From NCBI GenBank assembly GCA_963793025.1, contig CAWBYL010000003.1:1-64000 (forward strand): a stretch of 64,000 nucleotides of DNA, written 5' to 3'. The notes under the pieces are model-generated. The model did not search any database. It was not told where the DNA came from and saw nothing but the letters and a program-made list of their open reading frames with translations. This DNA is from CAWBYL01 sp963793025 (GTDB lineage: Bacteria > Actinomycetota > Acidimicrobiia > Acidimicrobiales > Acidimicrobilacustridaceae). Each line of letters opens with the position of its first letter. Within the stretch, counting starts at the first letter, position 1. The translations under genes and the position numbers were made by a program. Below, one piece after another: positions 20,697 to 30,201 of the stretch.

Positions 20697-21491
20697 ATGC
20701 CCCTCGCCGCTGACCTGGACAACCTGCGAGCCCAGGCTCAAGAGCACCTGCCCGAAGATCTGTTCAAACGCATGCAGACCGCGACCGCTGACCTGGCGGC
20801 ATCCGGGCTCGCCGAATCGGCCCTCGGTGTCGGCGACGACGCACCAGCGTTCTCGCTGCCCGATGCCACCGGCCGGACCGTCTCCCTCACCGAGAAGCTC
20901 GCCGACGGCCCGGTGGTGTTGTCCTTCTACCGCGGCGGTTGGTGCCCGTACTGCAACCTCGAGCTCCGAGCGCTGCAGGCGCAGCTGCAATCGATCACCG
21001 AGTCGGGCGCATCACTGGTCGCCATCAGCCCTCAGTCACCTGACGCCTCCCTCACCACGGTCGAGAAGGCGGAGCTCACCTTCGACGTGCTCTCCGACGT
21101 CGGCAACGTGGTCGCCGACCAGTTCGGCCTGGTGTTCCAGCTCCCCGACGACCTCAAGGAGCTCTACGGGCCCGACGCCTTGAACCTGGCGTCCTACAAC
21201 GGCGACGACTCCTACACGTTGCCCGTCCCGGCCACCTACGTCATCCAGCCCGACCTCTCCATCCGATGGGCCTTCGTCGACGCCGACTACACCCGCCGGG
21301 CCGAACCGGCCGACGTCATCGCCGCCGTTTCGCACGCTGAGCTGAGCCGACCCGAGGCCGAGGAGCCCCGCCGCCGCCCCGTCGTCTCCACCGCTGCGCC
21401 GAGCGCCCTGAACGGGCGCCCCTTCCCGGAACTGACGCTTCGCCCAGAACGTCAACCGCTTTCGCTTGTGATTCAGGAGCGACTTCGCTAA
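20697..21491 (+). CDS. Peroxiredoxin-like (AhpC/TSA family) protein
   Basis: MPLAADLDNLRAQAQEHLPE begins at ATG 20697. A helical lead is followed by the thioredoxin-fold peroxiredoxin core: VGDDAPAFSLPDATGRTVSL, VVLSFYRGGWCPYCNLELRA with a CPYC site, SLVAISPQSPD and FDVLSDVGNVVADQFGLVFQ. It ends about residue 215 with ADVIAAVSHAEL. CxxC in place of the usual PxxxTxxC points to the thioredoxin-like AhpC/TSA subgroup that reduces peroxides or disulfides. About 50 further proline/arginine-rich residues to the stop at 21489-21491 look non-family and may reflect a frameshift at the end. It is not obviously part of an operon. Confidence 0.8.
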   Translation: MPLAADLDNLRAQAQEHLPEDLFKRMQTATADLAASGLAESALGVGDDAPAFSLPDATGRTVSLTEKLADGPVVLSFYRGGWCPYCNLELRALQAQLQSITESGASLVAISPQSPDASLTTVEKAELTFDVLSDVGNVVADQFGLVFQLPDDLKELYGPDALNLASYNGDDSYTLPVPATYVIQPDLSIRWAFVDADYTRRAEPADVIAAVSHAELSRPEAEEPRRRPVVSTAAPSALNGRPFPELTLRPERQPLSLVIQERLR

Positions 21492-21515
21492 TCTCGCTTG
21501 CGAAACACAAGCGAG
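21465..21515. promoter_or_regulatory. Tandem CTTG...CAAG-type operator upstream of DUF1772 gene
   Basis: CTTGTGATTCAGGAG occurs at 21465-21479, nearly the same as CTTGCGATTCAAGAG (22542-22556) in front of the hxlR-type gene. Just downstream, CTCGCTTG (21493-21500) and CAAGCGAG (21508-21515) form a perfect 8-bp inverted repeat. This suggests that the HxlR-type regulator binds both its own promoter and this one. Confidence 0.6.
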
Positions 21516-21554
21516 CTGGGTCTCCCGGCCGAACCGGCGCCCGTGGAGGCCCCC

Positions 21555-22062
21555 GTGAAGCGACTCGTCCACCTGAACCTGGCCGTCGTCGGTTCGCGCC
21601 ATGTTCGCCGGGGTGATGCTCACCATCGGGCTGGCCCTCGGCCGCTACTGGATCGACCTCCCACCGCAGGACTTCGCCCGGTGGTTCGAGGCCAACTTCA
21701 TCCTCCTGCTGCCCTGCGTGGTCGTGACGCTCGTGCCCGCGTTCGTCGGCGTCGGGTGGCTGCTCAAGCAGGACTGGAACCTGCCCCGGCTACGGCGAGG
21801 GTGGCTCGTCGCCCTCGCCGGCATCGGTGCGGCCTCGCTGATCACCGCCGTCTACCACCTGCCCGCCAACTTCCGGCTGTGGGGGCTCGACCAGACCGAT
21901 GCCGAGGTCACCTCGGAGTTGCGGTGGTGGCTGATCCTGCACGCCGTGAGAACCCTCGCCGGAGTGGTGGGCGCCGTCGCCGCCCTGTGGACCGCCGTCG
22001 AGTCGGCCCGAGCGCTCCCCACCGATCCTGCGGTCGAGGCGCCGACGGTGGCTGCGGCCTGA
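21555..22062 (+). CDS. DUF1772/anthrone oxygenase-like membrane protein, one frameshift
   Basis: About 168 residues with four hydrophobic segments: MFAGVMLTIGLALGRYW, NFILLLPCVVVTLVPAFVGV, LVALAGIGAASLITAVYHL and LRWWLILHAVRTLAGVVGAV. The helix layout and the ILHAVRTLAG-type end suggest the DUF1772 (anthrone oxygenase-like) superfamily; no activity can be assigned. The likely start is GTG 21555 (MKRLVHLNLAVVGS), with a one-base break near 21595. It is preceded by CTTG...CAAG operators and convergent with the HxlR-type regulator gene. Confidence 0.6.
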
Positions 22063-22108
22063 CGGACCCGCGTCGAGGGCGACACTGCTGGCGTGAACCA
22101 CCTCGTGG

Positions 22109-22537
22109 TCAGTCGACCATCCGGGCGGTGGCCTGTTCGGTGAACTGGGCGACGAGCGCCTCACGGTGGGCCGAAGCGTCGGCCAGCTCGGGCGGCACCT
22201 CGACCGCGGTGTTCGCGCTCCCCCAGATCATCAGGTCGACGAGCACCGGGATCAGCTCGACGGCCGGGCGACGGGGCACGTAGATCCACCGGCGACCGTC
22301 GTCGGGATCGCGCACCCGGGCGATCAGGCCGGCGTCGCGGAGCCGTTGCAGGCGCTCGGCGAGCGTGTTGGTGGCGATCGACTCGTCGGCGGCCAGGTCG
22401 GCGAAGTGGGTCCGTCCGTCGAGGACGAGATCGCGCAGCACGACCAGCGTCCATCGATCACCGAGCACGTCGAGCGATGCCGCGACGGGGCACGACGAAC
22501 GCAGTGCGGGGGCAGGTGACTCGGCCATTTTTTCCAT
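22109..22537 (-). CDS. HxlR-family transcriptional regulator
   Basis: A 142-residue winged-helix protein: SSCPVAASLDVLGDRWTLVV, then LRDLVLDGRTHFADLA, with ATNTLAERLQRLRDAGLIAR as recognition helix and wing. The conserved N-terminal Cys (CPV) used for redox or aldehyde sensing in some HxlR members is present. The start is ATG 22537 (MEKMAES) or 22528. CTTGCGATTCAAGAG, 5 nt upstream, matches the element before the DUF1772 gene, so autoregulation and control of that gene are likely. Confidence 0.85.
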   Translation of the reverse strand: MEKMAESPAPALRSSCPVAASLDVLGDRWTLVVLRDLVLDGRTHFADLAADESIATNTLAERLQRLRDAGLIARVRDPDDGRRWIYVPRRPAVELIPVLVDLMIWGSANTAVEVPPELADASAHREALVAQFTEQATARMVD

Positions 22538-22541
22538 CTTA

Positions 22542-22556
22542 CTTGCGATTCAAGAG
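22542..22556. promoter_or_regulatory. HxlR autoregulatory site
   Basis: CTTGCGATTCAAGAG contains CTTG and CAAG half-sites spaced 5 nt, directly upstream of the regulator start. It shares 13 of 15 positions with the element at 21465-21479. Confidence 0.55.
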
Positions 22557-22652
22557 TGATCCTCGATACGTGAAGCGCACGTGAATGCCGAAGAGGGAGT
22601 GGTTCACTCTGGGAGAAACCGGGCCCCTGGCCAAGGACGACAGGGTGAGCGT

Positions 22653-25600
22653 TCAGCCGATGCCGGCGACGAACACCGGCACGGAGGAGGCCACGTTGGT
22701 GCCGTTGCCCAGCTCGCCGTGGACGTTCGTGCCCCAGCACCGAACCGTCCCACTGGCGACCAGCACACAGGAGAAACCCTCGCCCGCGCCCACCGACAGG
22801 GCCGTGGAGATGCCGGTGACGGGAACCGGCCTGGTCGATTGGACCCCGAGGCCGCTCCGGCCGTCGCCCAGCTGCCCGACGTCGTCGGATCCCCAGCACC
22901 GAACTCGGCCGGTGGAAAGACGGGCACAGCTGTGAGTGCCAGCCGCCGTGACGTCGGGTGCGCCGGTCAGTCCGGTATCGGCGAACGGCTTGGTCCCGGA
23001 GATCGTCGTCCCGTCACCGAGTTGGCCCGAGACGTTCGCACCCCAACAGATGACCGCTCCGGAGACGGGCACTGCGCAGGTGTGGCCACCCCCGGCGGCG
23101 ATGGCCGACGCCGGGGCCAGGTCGAGCACCGGCACGGGGGCGTTGGCCGGGTCCTTCGTGCCGTCACCCAGCTGACCGAACAGGTTGGAGCCCCAGCACT
23201 GAACCGACCCGTCGGCGAGCAGCACACAGCTGTGTTGCCAACCGACGCTGAGGTGAGTGGCGGTCGCGACGCCCTGCACCGCCACGGGCACACTCGATTC
23301 CGCATACCCGCCGCCGCCATCGGTGCCGTTGCCGAGCTCCCCACCCGAGTTGTAGCCCCAGCACCGCACCGTGTGATCGGCGAGGAGAGCGCACGTGTGC
23401 ACTGACCCGGCCGAGACCGCCACTGCCGTCGTGATGCCCTGGACCGCCACCGGGCGCCGAGAGTCGATGGTCGTGCCGTTGCCCAGTCGTCCGCTCCCGT
23501 TGCTGCCCCAACAGTGAACCGTGTGGTCGGCCAGCACTGCGCACGCATGGGCGTAGCCGACCGACACGCTGACCGCGTCGGTGAGCCCCTGGACCGTCAC
23601 CGGGGTGTTCGAGTTCAGTGTCGTGCCGTCACCGAGGCCACCGACGAGGTTGGATCCCCAGCACCGGACGGTGCCGTCGACGAGCACCGCGCACGCCTCC
23701 TGGTAGCCGACGGCAAGGGCGGCCGCCGGCGACGGAAGCAGCCCGAGGACCGGCGAGGCCGTTCCCGAGTCGGTGGTGGTGCCGTGGCCGAGCTGGCCGT
23801 TCGTGTTCATCCCCCAGCACTCGAGGTCAGCGTCGTCGAGCAGAGCGCACACGTGGGCTCCACCCACACTCACCGCCCTGGCCGTGGCGACACCCTGAAC
23901 CGCCACCGGGGTGGTGGCGTCGGTCAGGGTGCCATCACCCAGTTGGCCGTTGCTGTTGCTCCCCCAGCAGGTGATCGAGTGATCGGCCAGCACCGCGCAG
24001 GCCTGGCCGCTCCCGCGCTGATCGCCACAGCCGTGGTGATCCCCTGCACGGCGACCGGAATGGAGGAGCTCGTGGTCCCACCGTTGCCGAGGCGGCCGCT
24101 GGCGCCGAGGCCCCAGCAGCGGACGGTGTGGTCGAGCAGCAGCGCACACTGCTGCCCCGTCCCGCCGGCGACCGCCACCGCAGTATCGACGCCCTGCACC
24201 ACAACCGCCGTGGACGAGCTGGTCGTCGTACCGTCCCCCAGACTGCCGAAGTAGTTGTCGCCCCAACAGCGCACTGTGCCGCCCTCGATCACGACGCACG
24301 TCTGCATGGAGGCGGCACTGACGGCGGTCGCGTCGGCGACGCCCTCAGCCAGGACCGGGACAGGAGAGCCGGAGGTGGATCCGTTTCCCAGCTGGCCCGA
24401 GACGTTGGCGCCCCAGCAGCGAACGGTGCCGTCGGCCAGGACAGCACAGGCATGGCTGGCGCCGGCACTGATGGCGATCGCGGTCGTGATCCCCGACACG
24501 GGGACGGGCACAGAGCGATCCGACGTCGTGCCGTCACCGACCTGGCCCTGATCGTTGTGACCCCAGCAGCGGACGGTGCCATCGGCCAGCAGTGCGCAGG
24601 AGAAGCCCGAGTCGCCGGACGCCACAGCAGTGGCCGTGGTGATGTCCTTCACCGTGACGGGCAGGTCGGCCTCAACCGCGGCGCCGTTGCCCAACGCGCC
24701 GTACTGGCCCTTCCCCCAGCACCGCAGCGTCCGATCGGCCACCAGCGAGCAGGTGTGCGAACCACCAGCGGCCACCGCCGTCGGTGAGGCCGTCGGGAAC
24801 CAGCCGGCCACGTCGACGACCACGTGGGCCGAACCGGACGCGTTGAACAGGTCGACCGCGCCGTCACCCCCGACCTTGGCGAAGACGAGGTTCGGCACCG
24901 TGCGACCGGCCGGGAAGTTCACGTTGGACGCTGTCGGGCGCGGCTCACCGGACGGGAACACCGTCACATAGCCAGCGCTCGTGGGGTCGACCACTGTGAC
25001 GTTCAGGACGACCGCCGACACGCCCGACGCCGGTACTCCCCCACGCCCCAGCACCGGCAGCGACCGGGTCGCTCCGGGGCCGACCGATCCACCGCCGGAC
25101 TCCTGACCATCGACAGTCGGCGCGCCCGGACGCGTGTCGAGCAGCCGACGGGGCGCGAACGACGTGAAGGTCGCCCCCTCGGCGAACCACCCGGCGACAT
25201 CAGCGATCACATGGGTCGTTCCGTACTTGACGCTGAGATCGACGGCTCCGTCGGTGCCGACCCCGACCACCACCAGATTCGGCACCGTCTGGCCCGCCGA
25301 GTAGTTGAGGTTGGATGCCAACGGCACCGCGTCGCCGTGGGGGAACGCCGTCAGGAACCCGGCGCTCACCGGGCCGGCGACCGTCACGTTCAACACCACC
25401 GCGGAAACCCCCGACGCCGGAACCCCACCCCGCCCCAACACCGGCAACGACCGCGTCGTACCCGCCCCGACCGCGCCACCGGCCACCTCCACGCCGTCGA
25501 CCGTCGATCCGGTCGCCCGCGTATCGAGCACTCGGGCCGGCGACACCGACGTGAAGTCGGAGCTGGTCGGGAACCACCCGGCGACGTCGGCGATCACGTG

Positions 25601-26089
25601 GGTCGTTCCGTACTGCACGTCGAGATCGACGGCCCCGCCGGCACCGATCTTCACCACGACCAGGTTGGCCACCGTCTGGCCGATCGAGTAGTTGAGGTTC
25701 GACGTCACCGGCACCGCCTCGCCATGGGGGAACGCCGTCAGGAACCCGGCGCTCACCGGGCCGGCGACCGTCACGTTCAGCGCCACCGCCGACACCCCCG
25801 ACGCCGGAACCCCACCCCGCCCCAACACCGGCAACGACCGAGTGGTACCGGCGACGACCGCGCCCCCACCCATCTCCGCGCCATCGACAGTCGAACCGGC
25901 ACCCCGCGTGTCCAACAACCGAGCCGGCGACAGCACCTGGAAGGTGCCCACCGGCCCGAGCGCGGCCGGCGCGTTCGACGACAGTGCCGCCGAACCCGTC
26001 ACAGGCCCGGTCTCCGCCTCCGCTGCGGGCGCCAGCACCGCTATCGCCGTCACCACGACGACGATCGACATCCACCGAACGAACCGCAT
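22653..26089 (-). CDS. Large secreted RCC1-repeat protein with surface modules, one frameshift
   Basis: About 1,145 residues. A signal peptide (RFVRWMSIVVVVTAIAVLAP, AEA) is followed by three repeats of about 135 residues, each running from SPARLLDTR-type to VIADVAGWF, as found in actinobacterial cell-surface proteins. Then come 14 RCC1 repeats of the form SxGxxHxCALLADGTVRCWG, NxxGQLGDGT. A 7-repeat RCC1 domain makes one seven-bladed propeller, so 14 suggests two. Single cysteines sit at matching places in each blade (HTC and RCWG), probably disulfides outside the cell. One break lies near 24010, inside a repeat. The stop is at 22653. Its function is probably surface binding; a ligand cannot be inferred. 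It stands alone, with its promoter in the 115-bp gap before the GNAT gene end. Confidence 0.85.
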
Positions 26090-26204
26090 CCTCGTCCTAT
26101 CCGCCAGCTACCCCGCAGAACGCGGGCTCACCACCACTTTACGTGGTCCTGGCCCGAGTTCTGCCGGCCTCGGCGCGTCAATCTTCGTCACCGCTGGTGT
26201 GGTT

Positions 26205-26819
26205 TCAGCTGAGCCTCGGACGGTCGCCGTGAGGGGAACCAGGGGAGGTGTTGTCGAGGGTGAGACCCATGATCACCGAATCCCACAACTCACCGCTGGC
26301 CCGGCGATAGTGGCGCACCAGCCGCCCTTCCACGACGAATCCATGTGACCGGTAGAGGGCCAGCGCTCGTACGTTGTGCGGCCAGACCTGCAGCGCCACC
26401 TTGTGGGCACCAAGGGCTCGGGCCGAGCCGACCAGCTCGGCGAGCAGCTGGCCACCGACACCCCGCCCTCGCCAGCTCGCGGCCACCGCCATGCCGATCT
26501 CGGCCACGCCGTAGCCGGTGACGTCGAGCCCCGCGTTGCCAACGACGACGCCATCGTCGGTGACGGCTACGAGCGAGAGACGGGCCGGGACCTCGAACCC
26601 GGCAATCCATCGATCCCGACGCTGCTCGATGTCGAACCCGGCCTCGGCCCCGAGCCAGAGCCCTTCGGAGGCGACGGCCGCGAACATCGCGAGGGCGGCC
26701 TCGACATCCGCCAGCGTCATCGGCCGCACCGTGACGCTGAAGGCGTCTCCAGGCGCCGACCCGGCGAGCTGGTCCCCCTTCCCACTCCCCGACCCAGACG
26801 AAGCTCCCATGCCTCTCAT
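26205..26819 (-). CDS. GNAT-family N-acetyltransferase
   Basis: 204 residues from ATG 26819 (26810 is possible). The GNAT fold is clear: TVRPMTLADVEAALAMFAAV at the start, VVVGNAGLDVTGYGVAEIGM, then the acetyl-CoA loop SWRGRGVGGQLLAELVGSAR (R/Q-x-x-G-x-G/A), VALQVWPHNVRALALYRSHG and FVVEGRLVRHYRR. It resembles the RimI/YhhY-like group acting on small molecules or protein N-termini; the substrate is unknown. An N-terminal Gly/Ser stretch of about 30 residues precedes the domain. Confidence 0.85.
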   Translation of the reverse strand: MRGMGASSGSGSGKGDQLAGSAPGDAFSVTVRPMTLADVEAALAMFAAVASEGLWLGAEAGFDIEQRRDRWIAGFEVPARLSLVAVTDDGVVVGNAGLDVTGYGVAEIGMAVAASWRGRGVGGQLLAELVGSARALGAHKVALQVWPHNVRALALYRSHGFVVEGRLVRHYRRASGELWDSVIMGLTLDNTSPGSPHGDRPRLS

Positions 26820-26922
26820 GATCGCTCCATGCCAACCTCCCGCTGGGCTCCTTTTCCCCACCGCCGGCACCACCTCCGAACCGTTGGCCGATCTCGGTGA
26901 GACTCGCCGCTAGGTTGCGCCG

Positions 26923-27588
26923 ATGCCCCAGGTCCTGTCCGTCAACCTCGGCCGGGCTCGACCGAACCCGTACAAGGAGTCGAGGTCGACCGGCATCGGG
27001 AAGGAGCCCCGCTCGGGTCCGTTCGAGGTCCGCGCCCCCGGCCCGAAGGAGGGCGGAGCGGGCAGCGGCGTCGTGGGGGACTTCCTGGGCGACCTTCGCC
27101 ACCACGGGGGCGATCGCCAGGCGGTGTACGCGTTCCAGCGCGAGGACCTCGACAGCTGGGCCGCCGAGCTCGGCCGCGACCTGGCCAACGGCTGGTTCGG
27201 CGAGAACCTCACCACCGAGGGGATCGACGTGAACCAGGCCCGCATCGGCGAGCGCTGGCGCATCGGTGACGACGTGATCCTGCAGGTCACCGATCCCCGG
27301 ATCCCGTGCTCGACCTTCCGGGGCTGGATCGGCGAGAAGGGCTGGCTCAAGACGTTCACGGCGAGGGCTCGACCGGGCGCCTACCTCGCGGTGGTGGAGC
27401 CCGGCCAGATCCGTGCCGGCGACGTCATCGAGGTCACCTCCCGGCCCGCCCACGACGTCACCGTGAGCGACGTGTTCCGCGCCCTCACCACCGAGCCGTC
27501 GATGCTGCCCGGCCTGCTGCCCGCTGGTGACGACCTGGGGGCGGAGACCCTGGCGGCGATCGAGGCCTGGCCCGGTTCTCCTGCCTGA
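26923..27588 (+). CDS. MOSC domain protein (YiiM-like)
   Basis: 221 residues: VLSVNLGRARPNPYKESRST begins the domain, and QAVYAFQREDLDSWAAELGR, GWFGENLTTEGIDVNQARIG, GDDVILQVTDPRIPCSTF follow. The cysteine in IPCSTFRGW is the MOSC cysteine. Relatives take part in molybdenum-cofactor sulfur transfer or N-hydroxylated base reduction (YiiM); no partner gene is nearby. ATG 26923 lies 6 nt after TAGGTT, so the mRNA is probably leaderless. The GNAT gene is divergent. Confidence 0.85.
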   Translation: MPQVLSVNLGRARPNPYKESRSTGIGKEPRSGPFEVRAPGPKEGGAGSGVVGDFLGDLRHHGGDRQAVYAFQREDLDSWAAELGRDLANGWFGENLTTEGIDVNQARIGERWRIGDDVILQVTDPRIPCSTFRGWIGEKGWLKTFTARARPGAYLAVVEPGQIRAGDVIEVTSRPAHDVTVSDVFRALTTEPSMLPGLLPAGDDLGAETLAAIEAWPGSPA

Positions 27589-27680
27589 GGGCCACGTCGG
27601 CGGGCGGCATCTTCGCGTCCTCCGGGCGGTCGGAGTCGCCGCCGGGTTCACTGTCATACCCCCTGAATAGCGTTGTCTCC

Positions 27681-29081
27681 ATGTCCAGTTCGCAGGTGTC
27701 CGAGGCTCGATCGGTGGCCGACGCGGTGCGCGCCCTCGTCGCCCGCTTCGACCCTGACGTCACCCTGGCCCGCGATGCCATGGAGCTGGTCACCGTCTTC
27801 GGTGAGATCGAGAACCTGGGCGCGGCGGCCAAAGCCATCGCCGCCGACAAGGTCGCCGCCACCGAGCTGTGGCGCCGTAAAGGCTTCAAGAGCGCGGCGG
27901 GGTGGCTGGCCACCACCACGGGCACCGGCATGGGCGACGCCATCGCCACCCTCAAGACCGCCGAAGCCCTCCACAAGCTCGAGGCCACCACCGAGCAGTT
28001 CAAAGCGGGGAAGCTCTCGCCCCGCCAAGCCAAGGCCGTCGCCACGGCGGCGGCCGCCGCTCCGGAGTCGGAGCAGGAGCTGCTGACCACCGCCACCTCC
28101 GCCCCGGTCACCGACCTCGAGACCAAGGCCCGCCAGGTCCGCCTGGCCGCCTCCCCCGAGACGGTCGATGAGCGCCACGCCCGCCTCCACCGCGACCGCT
28201 ACCTGCGCACCTGGATCGACCAGGAGGACGGCGCCGGCTGTGGCCAGTGGAAGCTCCCACCGGCCGAGCACGCCCGGCTCATGGCCGAGCTCGACCACAC
28301 CAAATCCAAGATCTTCCGAACCGCCCGAGCCGAGGGTCGACGCGAACCCGACGAGGCCTACGCCGTCGATGCCCTCGTCGCCGCCGTCACCCACCACGCC
28401 GACATCATCGACCTCGCCGACACCCGCCCCCACGAAGACGGAGGTGGCGACACGGTTGGCGACGCAGACGCTGGCGGCGACGCCAATGCGGACGGCGACG
28501 GGTCGCGTACCGATGCGGATGGCGACACGGTTGCGGATGGTGACGGGTCACGGGCCGACCGGCCCGCCGATCCCCGACGAGGCCGCACGGGCGGCCGCCG
28601 GTCAGCACGCGACGTGAAGGTCATCGTCAGGGTCGAGGCTTCCGCTCTCGAGCGGGGCCACACCGTCGACGGTGAGCTCTGCGAGATCGCCGGCATCGGC
28701 CCCGTCCCCGTGTCGGTCGTGCAGGAATGGGTCGAAGGTGACGCCTTCAAAGCGGCGATCGTCACCGACGGCACCGACATCCGCTCGATCGTGCACCTCG
28801 GCCGCCGACCCATCGCCCTGCAACGCACCGCCCTCGAATGGCACGGCGCCAACCGATGCTCCATCCGGGGCTGCACCAGCAGCGCCCGCCTCGAGATCGA
28901 CCACACCGCCGACTGGGCCGACACCTACCGCACCGTGGTCAACGACCTCGCCCCCGTGTGCGGCCACCACCACGATCTCAAGTCCTACGAGGGCTACACC
29001 TTCGGCCCCCTCGACCCCGACGGCCGCCGCCAGCTCATCCCTCCCGAGACCACCCAGTCCGAGCTCTTCGACACCGGCTGA
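27681..29081 (+). CDS. DUF222 / HNH endonuclease (13E12-type)
   Basis: 466 residues. The N-terminal DUF222 domain is helical (GEIENLGAAAKAIAADKVAA, KGFKSAAGWLATTTGTGMG, KAGKLSPRQAKAVATAAAAA). The C-terminal HNH site is CSIRGCTSSARLEIDHTADW and APVCGHHHDLKSY, with the CxxxC/CxxH zinc pattern. Between them lies an Asp/Gly/Ala-rich linker (about residues 250-310) with repeated DADGDT- and ADGDGSR-like units. These genes are multicopy in actinobacteria, and their role (homing, REP-like or DNA-damage nuclease) is not settled. ATG 27681 lies 7 nt after TAGCGT. CCCCGATCGGGG (29082-29093) just after the stop could form a short hairpin. Confidence 0.9.
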   Translation: MSSSQVSEARSVADAVRALVARFDPDVTLARDAMELVTVFGEIENLGAAAKAIAADKVAATELWRRKGFKSAAGWLATTTGTGMGDAIATLKTAEALHKLEATTEQFKAGKLSPRQAKAVATAAAAAPESEQELLTTATSAPVTDLETKARQVRLAASPETVDERHARLHRDRYLRTWIDQEDGAGCGQWKLPPAEHARLMAELDHTKSKIFRTARAEGRREPDEAYAVDALVAAVTHHADIIDLADTRPHEDGGGDTVGDADAGGDANADGDGSRTDADGDTVADGDGSRADRPADPRRGRTGGRRSARDVKVIVRVEASALERGHTVDGELCEIAGIGPVPVSVVQEWVEGDAFKAAIVTDGTDIRSIVHLGRRPIALQRTALEWHGANRCSIRGCTSSARLEIDHTADWADTYRTVVNDLAPVCGHHHDLKSYEGYTFGPLDPDGRRQLIPPETTQSELFDTG

Positions 29082-29274
29082 CCCCGATCGGGGCTCGTCC
29101 CCCGAGGAAGCGATCGCGGGCGACACCCAGCCCACGCGGCCACACTCTGTGGATGGCATCGAGAGCCGCACGGCCGCGCCGGAGCCAGGCCCGCCTGCCT
29201 CCGCCCGGCCCTGGTCCGAACCCTCGCCCCTGTCCTGGTCCTGGTCCTGGCCTCAGCCCGAGCGGATCTCCCGT

Positions 29275-30135
29275 ATGACCTCCTTCGCGTCCCGCAAGGT
29301 CAAGGGCCTGGGCCGGCGGTCCGCCCACGCGATCAACCGGTGGGATCGGTGGACTCGATCGCCGATGGGCGTCACGCCGCCAGCCGACAGCCGCCGTTGG
29401 TGCCTGGTGTGTCGTTGGAGCGGGACCGAGTTCGGCGGGTACGAGCACTGCGAGAGCTCGGTCTGCCCCCGATGCGGGTCCATCGCCCGCGATCGGTTCC
29501 TCCTCTCCAGCTTCACGTCCCGACGACGAGACGACGGCCCGGGGAAGCTCGCCGTGCTCGAGACCAGTCCTCGGATGGGTCGCCGATACCGAGCCGCGAT
29601 GGGGCGGTGGTTCGACTACCTGAGCAGCGACTTCGACGAGCGGGCCCACCAGGGGCAGATCAAGCTCGACCTGCAGGACATCGCCCTCCCCGACGCATCG
29701 CTCGACGTGATCCTCTCCTCCCACGTGCTCGAGCACGTCCCCGACACCGGGACCGCCCTGCGGGAGCTGCACCGGGTCCTGGTCGAGGGCGGGCACCTCT
29801 ACCTCCAGATCCCGCTCCTCCAGGCCGAGACGGCCCCGCCGGTGACGCCGGAGTTCCACGGAGACGACACCCCCGTCCTGTGGCGCTTCGGCTGGGACCT
29901 CCTCGACCTGCTCGACGACGCCGGCTTCGCGGCCACGCCGCTCGTGGCGCCGGGCTTCTCGGCGTCGGCCGGCGAGGTCGGATCGACACGCGGCGAGTTC
30001 AACGTCGGCGAGATCGTCGACAACGCACCGCACGACGCCTTGGTCGAGCTCGGCGGGCCGAAGGTGGCCGAACAATCGGGTTGGCGACCCGCCTACATGT
30101 TCGTCACCTTCGAAGCGGTGAAGACGAAGCGGTGA
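29275..30135 (+). CDS. SAM-dependent methyltransferase with N-terminal zinc knuckle
   Basis: 286 residues from ATG 29275. After a basic N-terminus comes a four-Cys knuckle, RRWCLVCRWSGTEF with SSVCPRCGSIARDRFL. A Methyltransf_11-like domain follows: LAVLETSPRMGRRYRAAM replaces the usual glycine-rich motif I, then LDLQDIALPDASLDVILSSH (motif II), VLEHVPDTGTALRELHRVL (motif III) and EGGHLYLQIPLL. The C-terminus has FGWDLLDLLDDAGF. Family members of this type are common beside cell-wall and glycan genes, where the substrate may be a sugar; none is seen here. The weak SAM-binding loop leaves activity uncertain. Confidence 0.75.
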   Translation: MTSFASRKVKGLGRRSAHAINRWDRWTRSPMGVTPPADSRRWCLVCRWSGTEFGGYEHCESSVCPRCGSIARDRFLLSSFTSRRRDDGPGKLAVLETSPRMGRRYRAAMGRWFDYLSSDFDERAHQGQIKLDLQDIALPDASLDVILSSHVLEHVPDTGTALRELHRVLVEGGHLYLQIPLLQAETAPPVTPEFHGDDTPVLWRFGWDLLDLLDDAGFAATPLVAPGFSASAGEVGSTRGEFNVGEIVDNAPHDALVELGGPKVAEQSGWRPAYMFVTFEAVKTKR

Positions 30136-30201
30136 AGACCCCGAGCTCGCCCTGACCCACGGCCCGACCGGCCGACGGGGCCGAGGCCGTAGCCTCCGGA
30201 C

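Noticed and set aside
29222..29252. CCTGGT repeats upstream of the methyltransferase
   Set aside because: Only three units and part of a weakly constrained spacer; not comparable with the CCTGGG array at 1178-1233.
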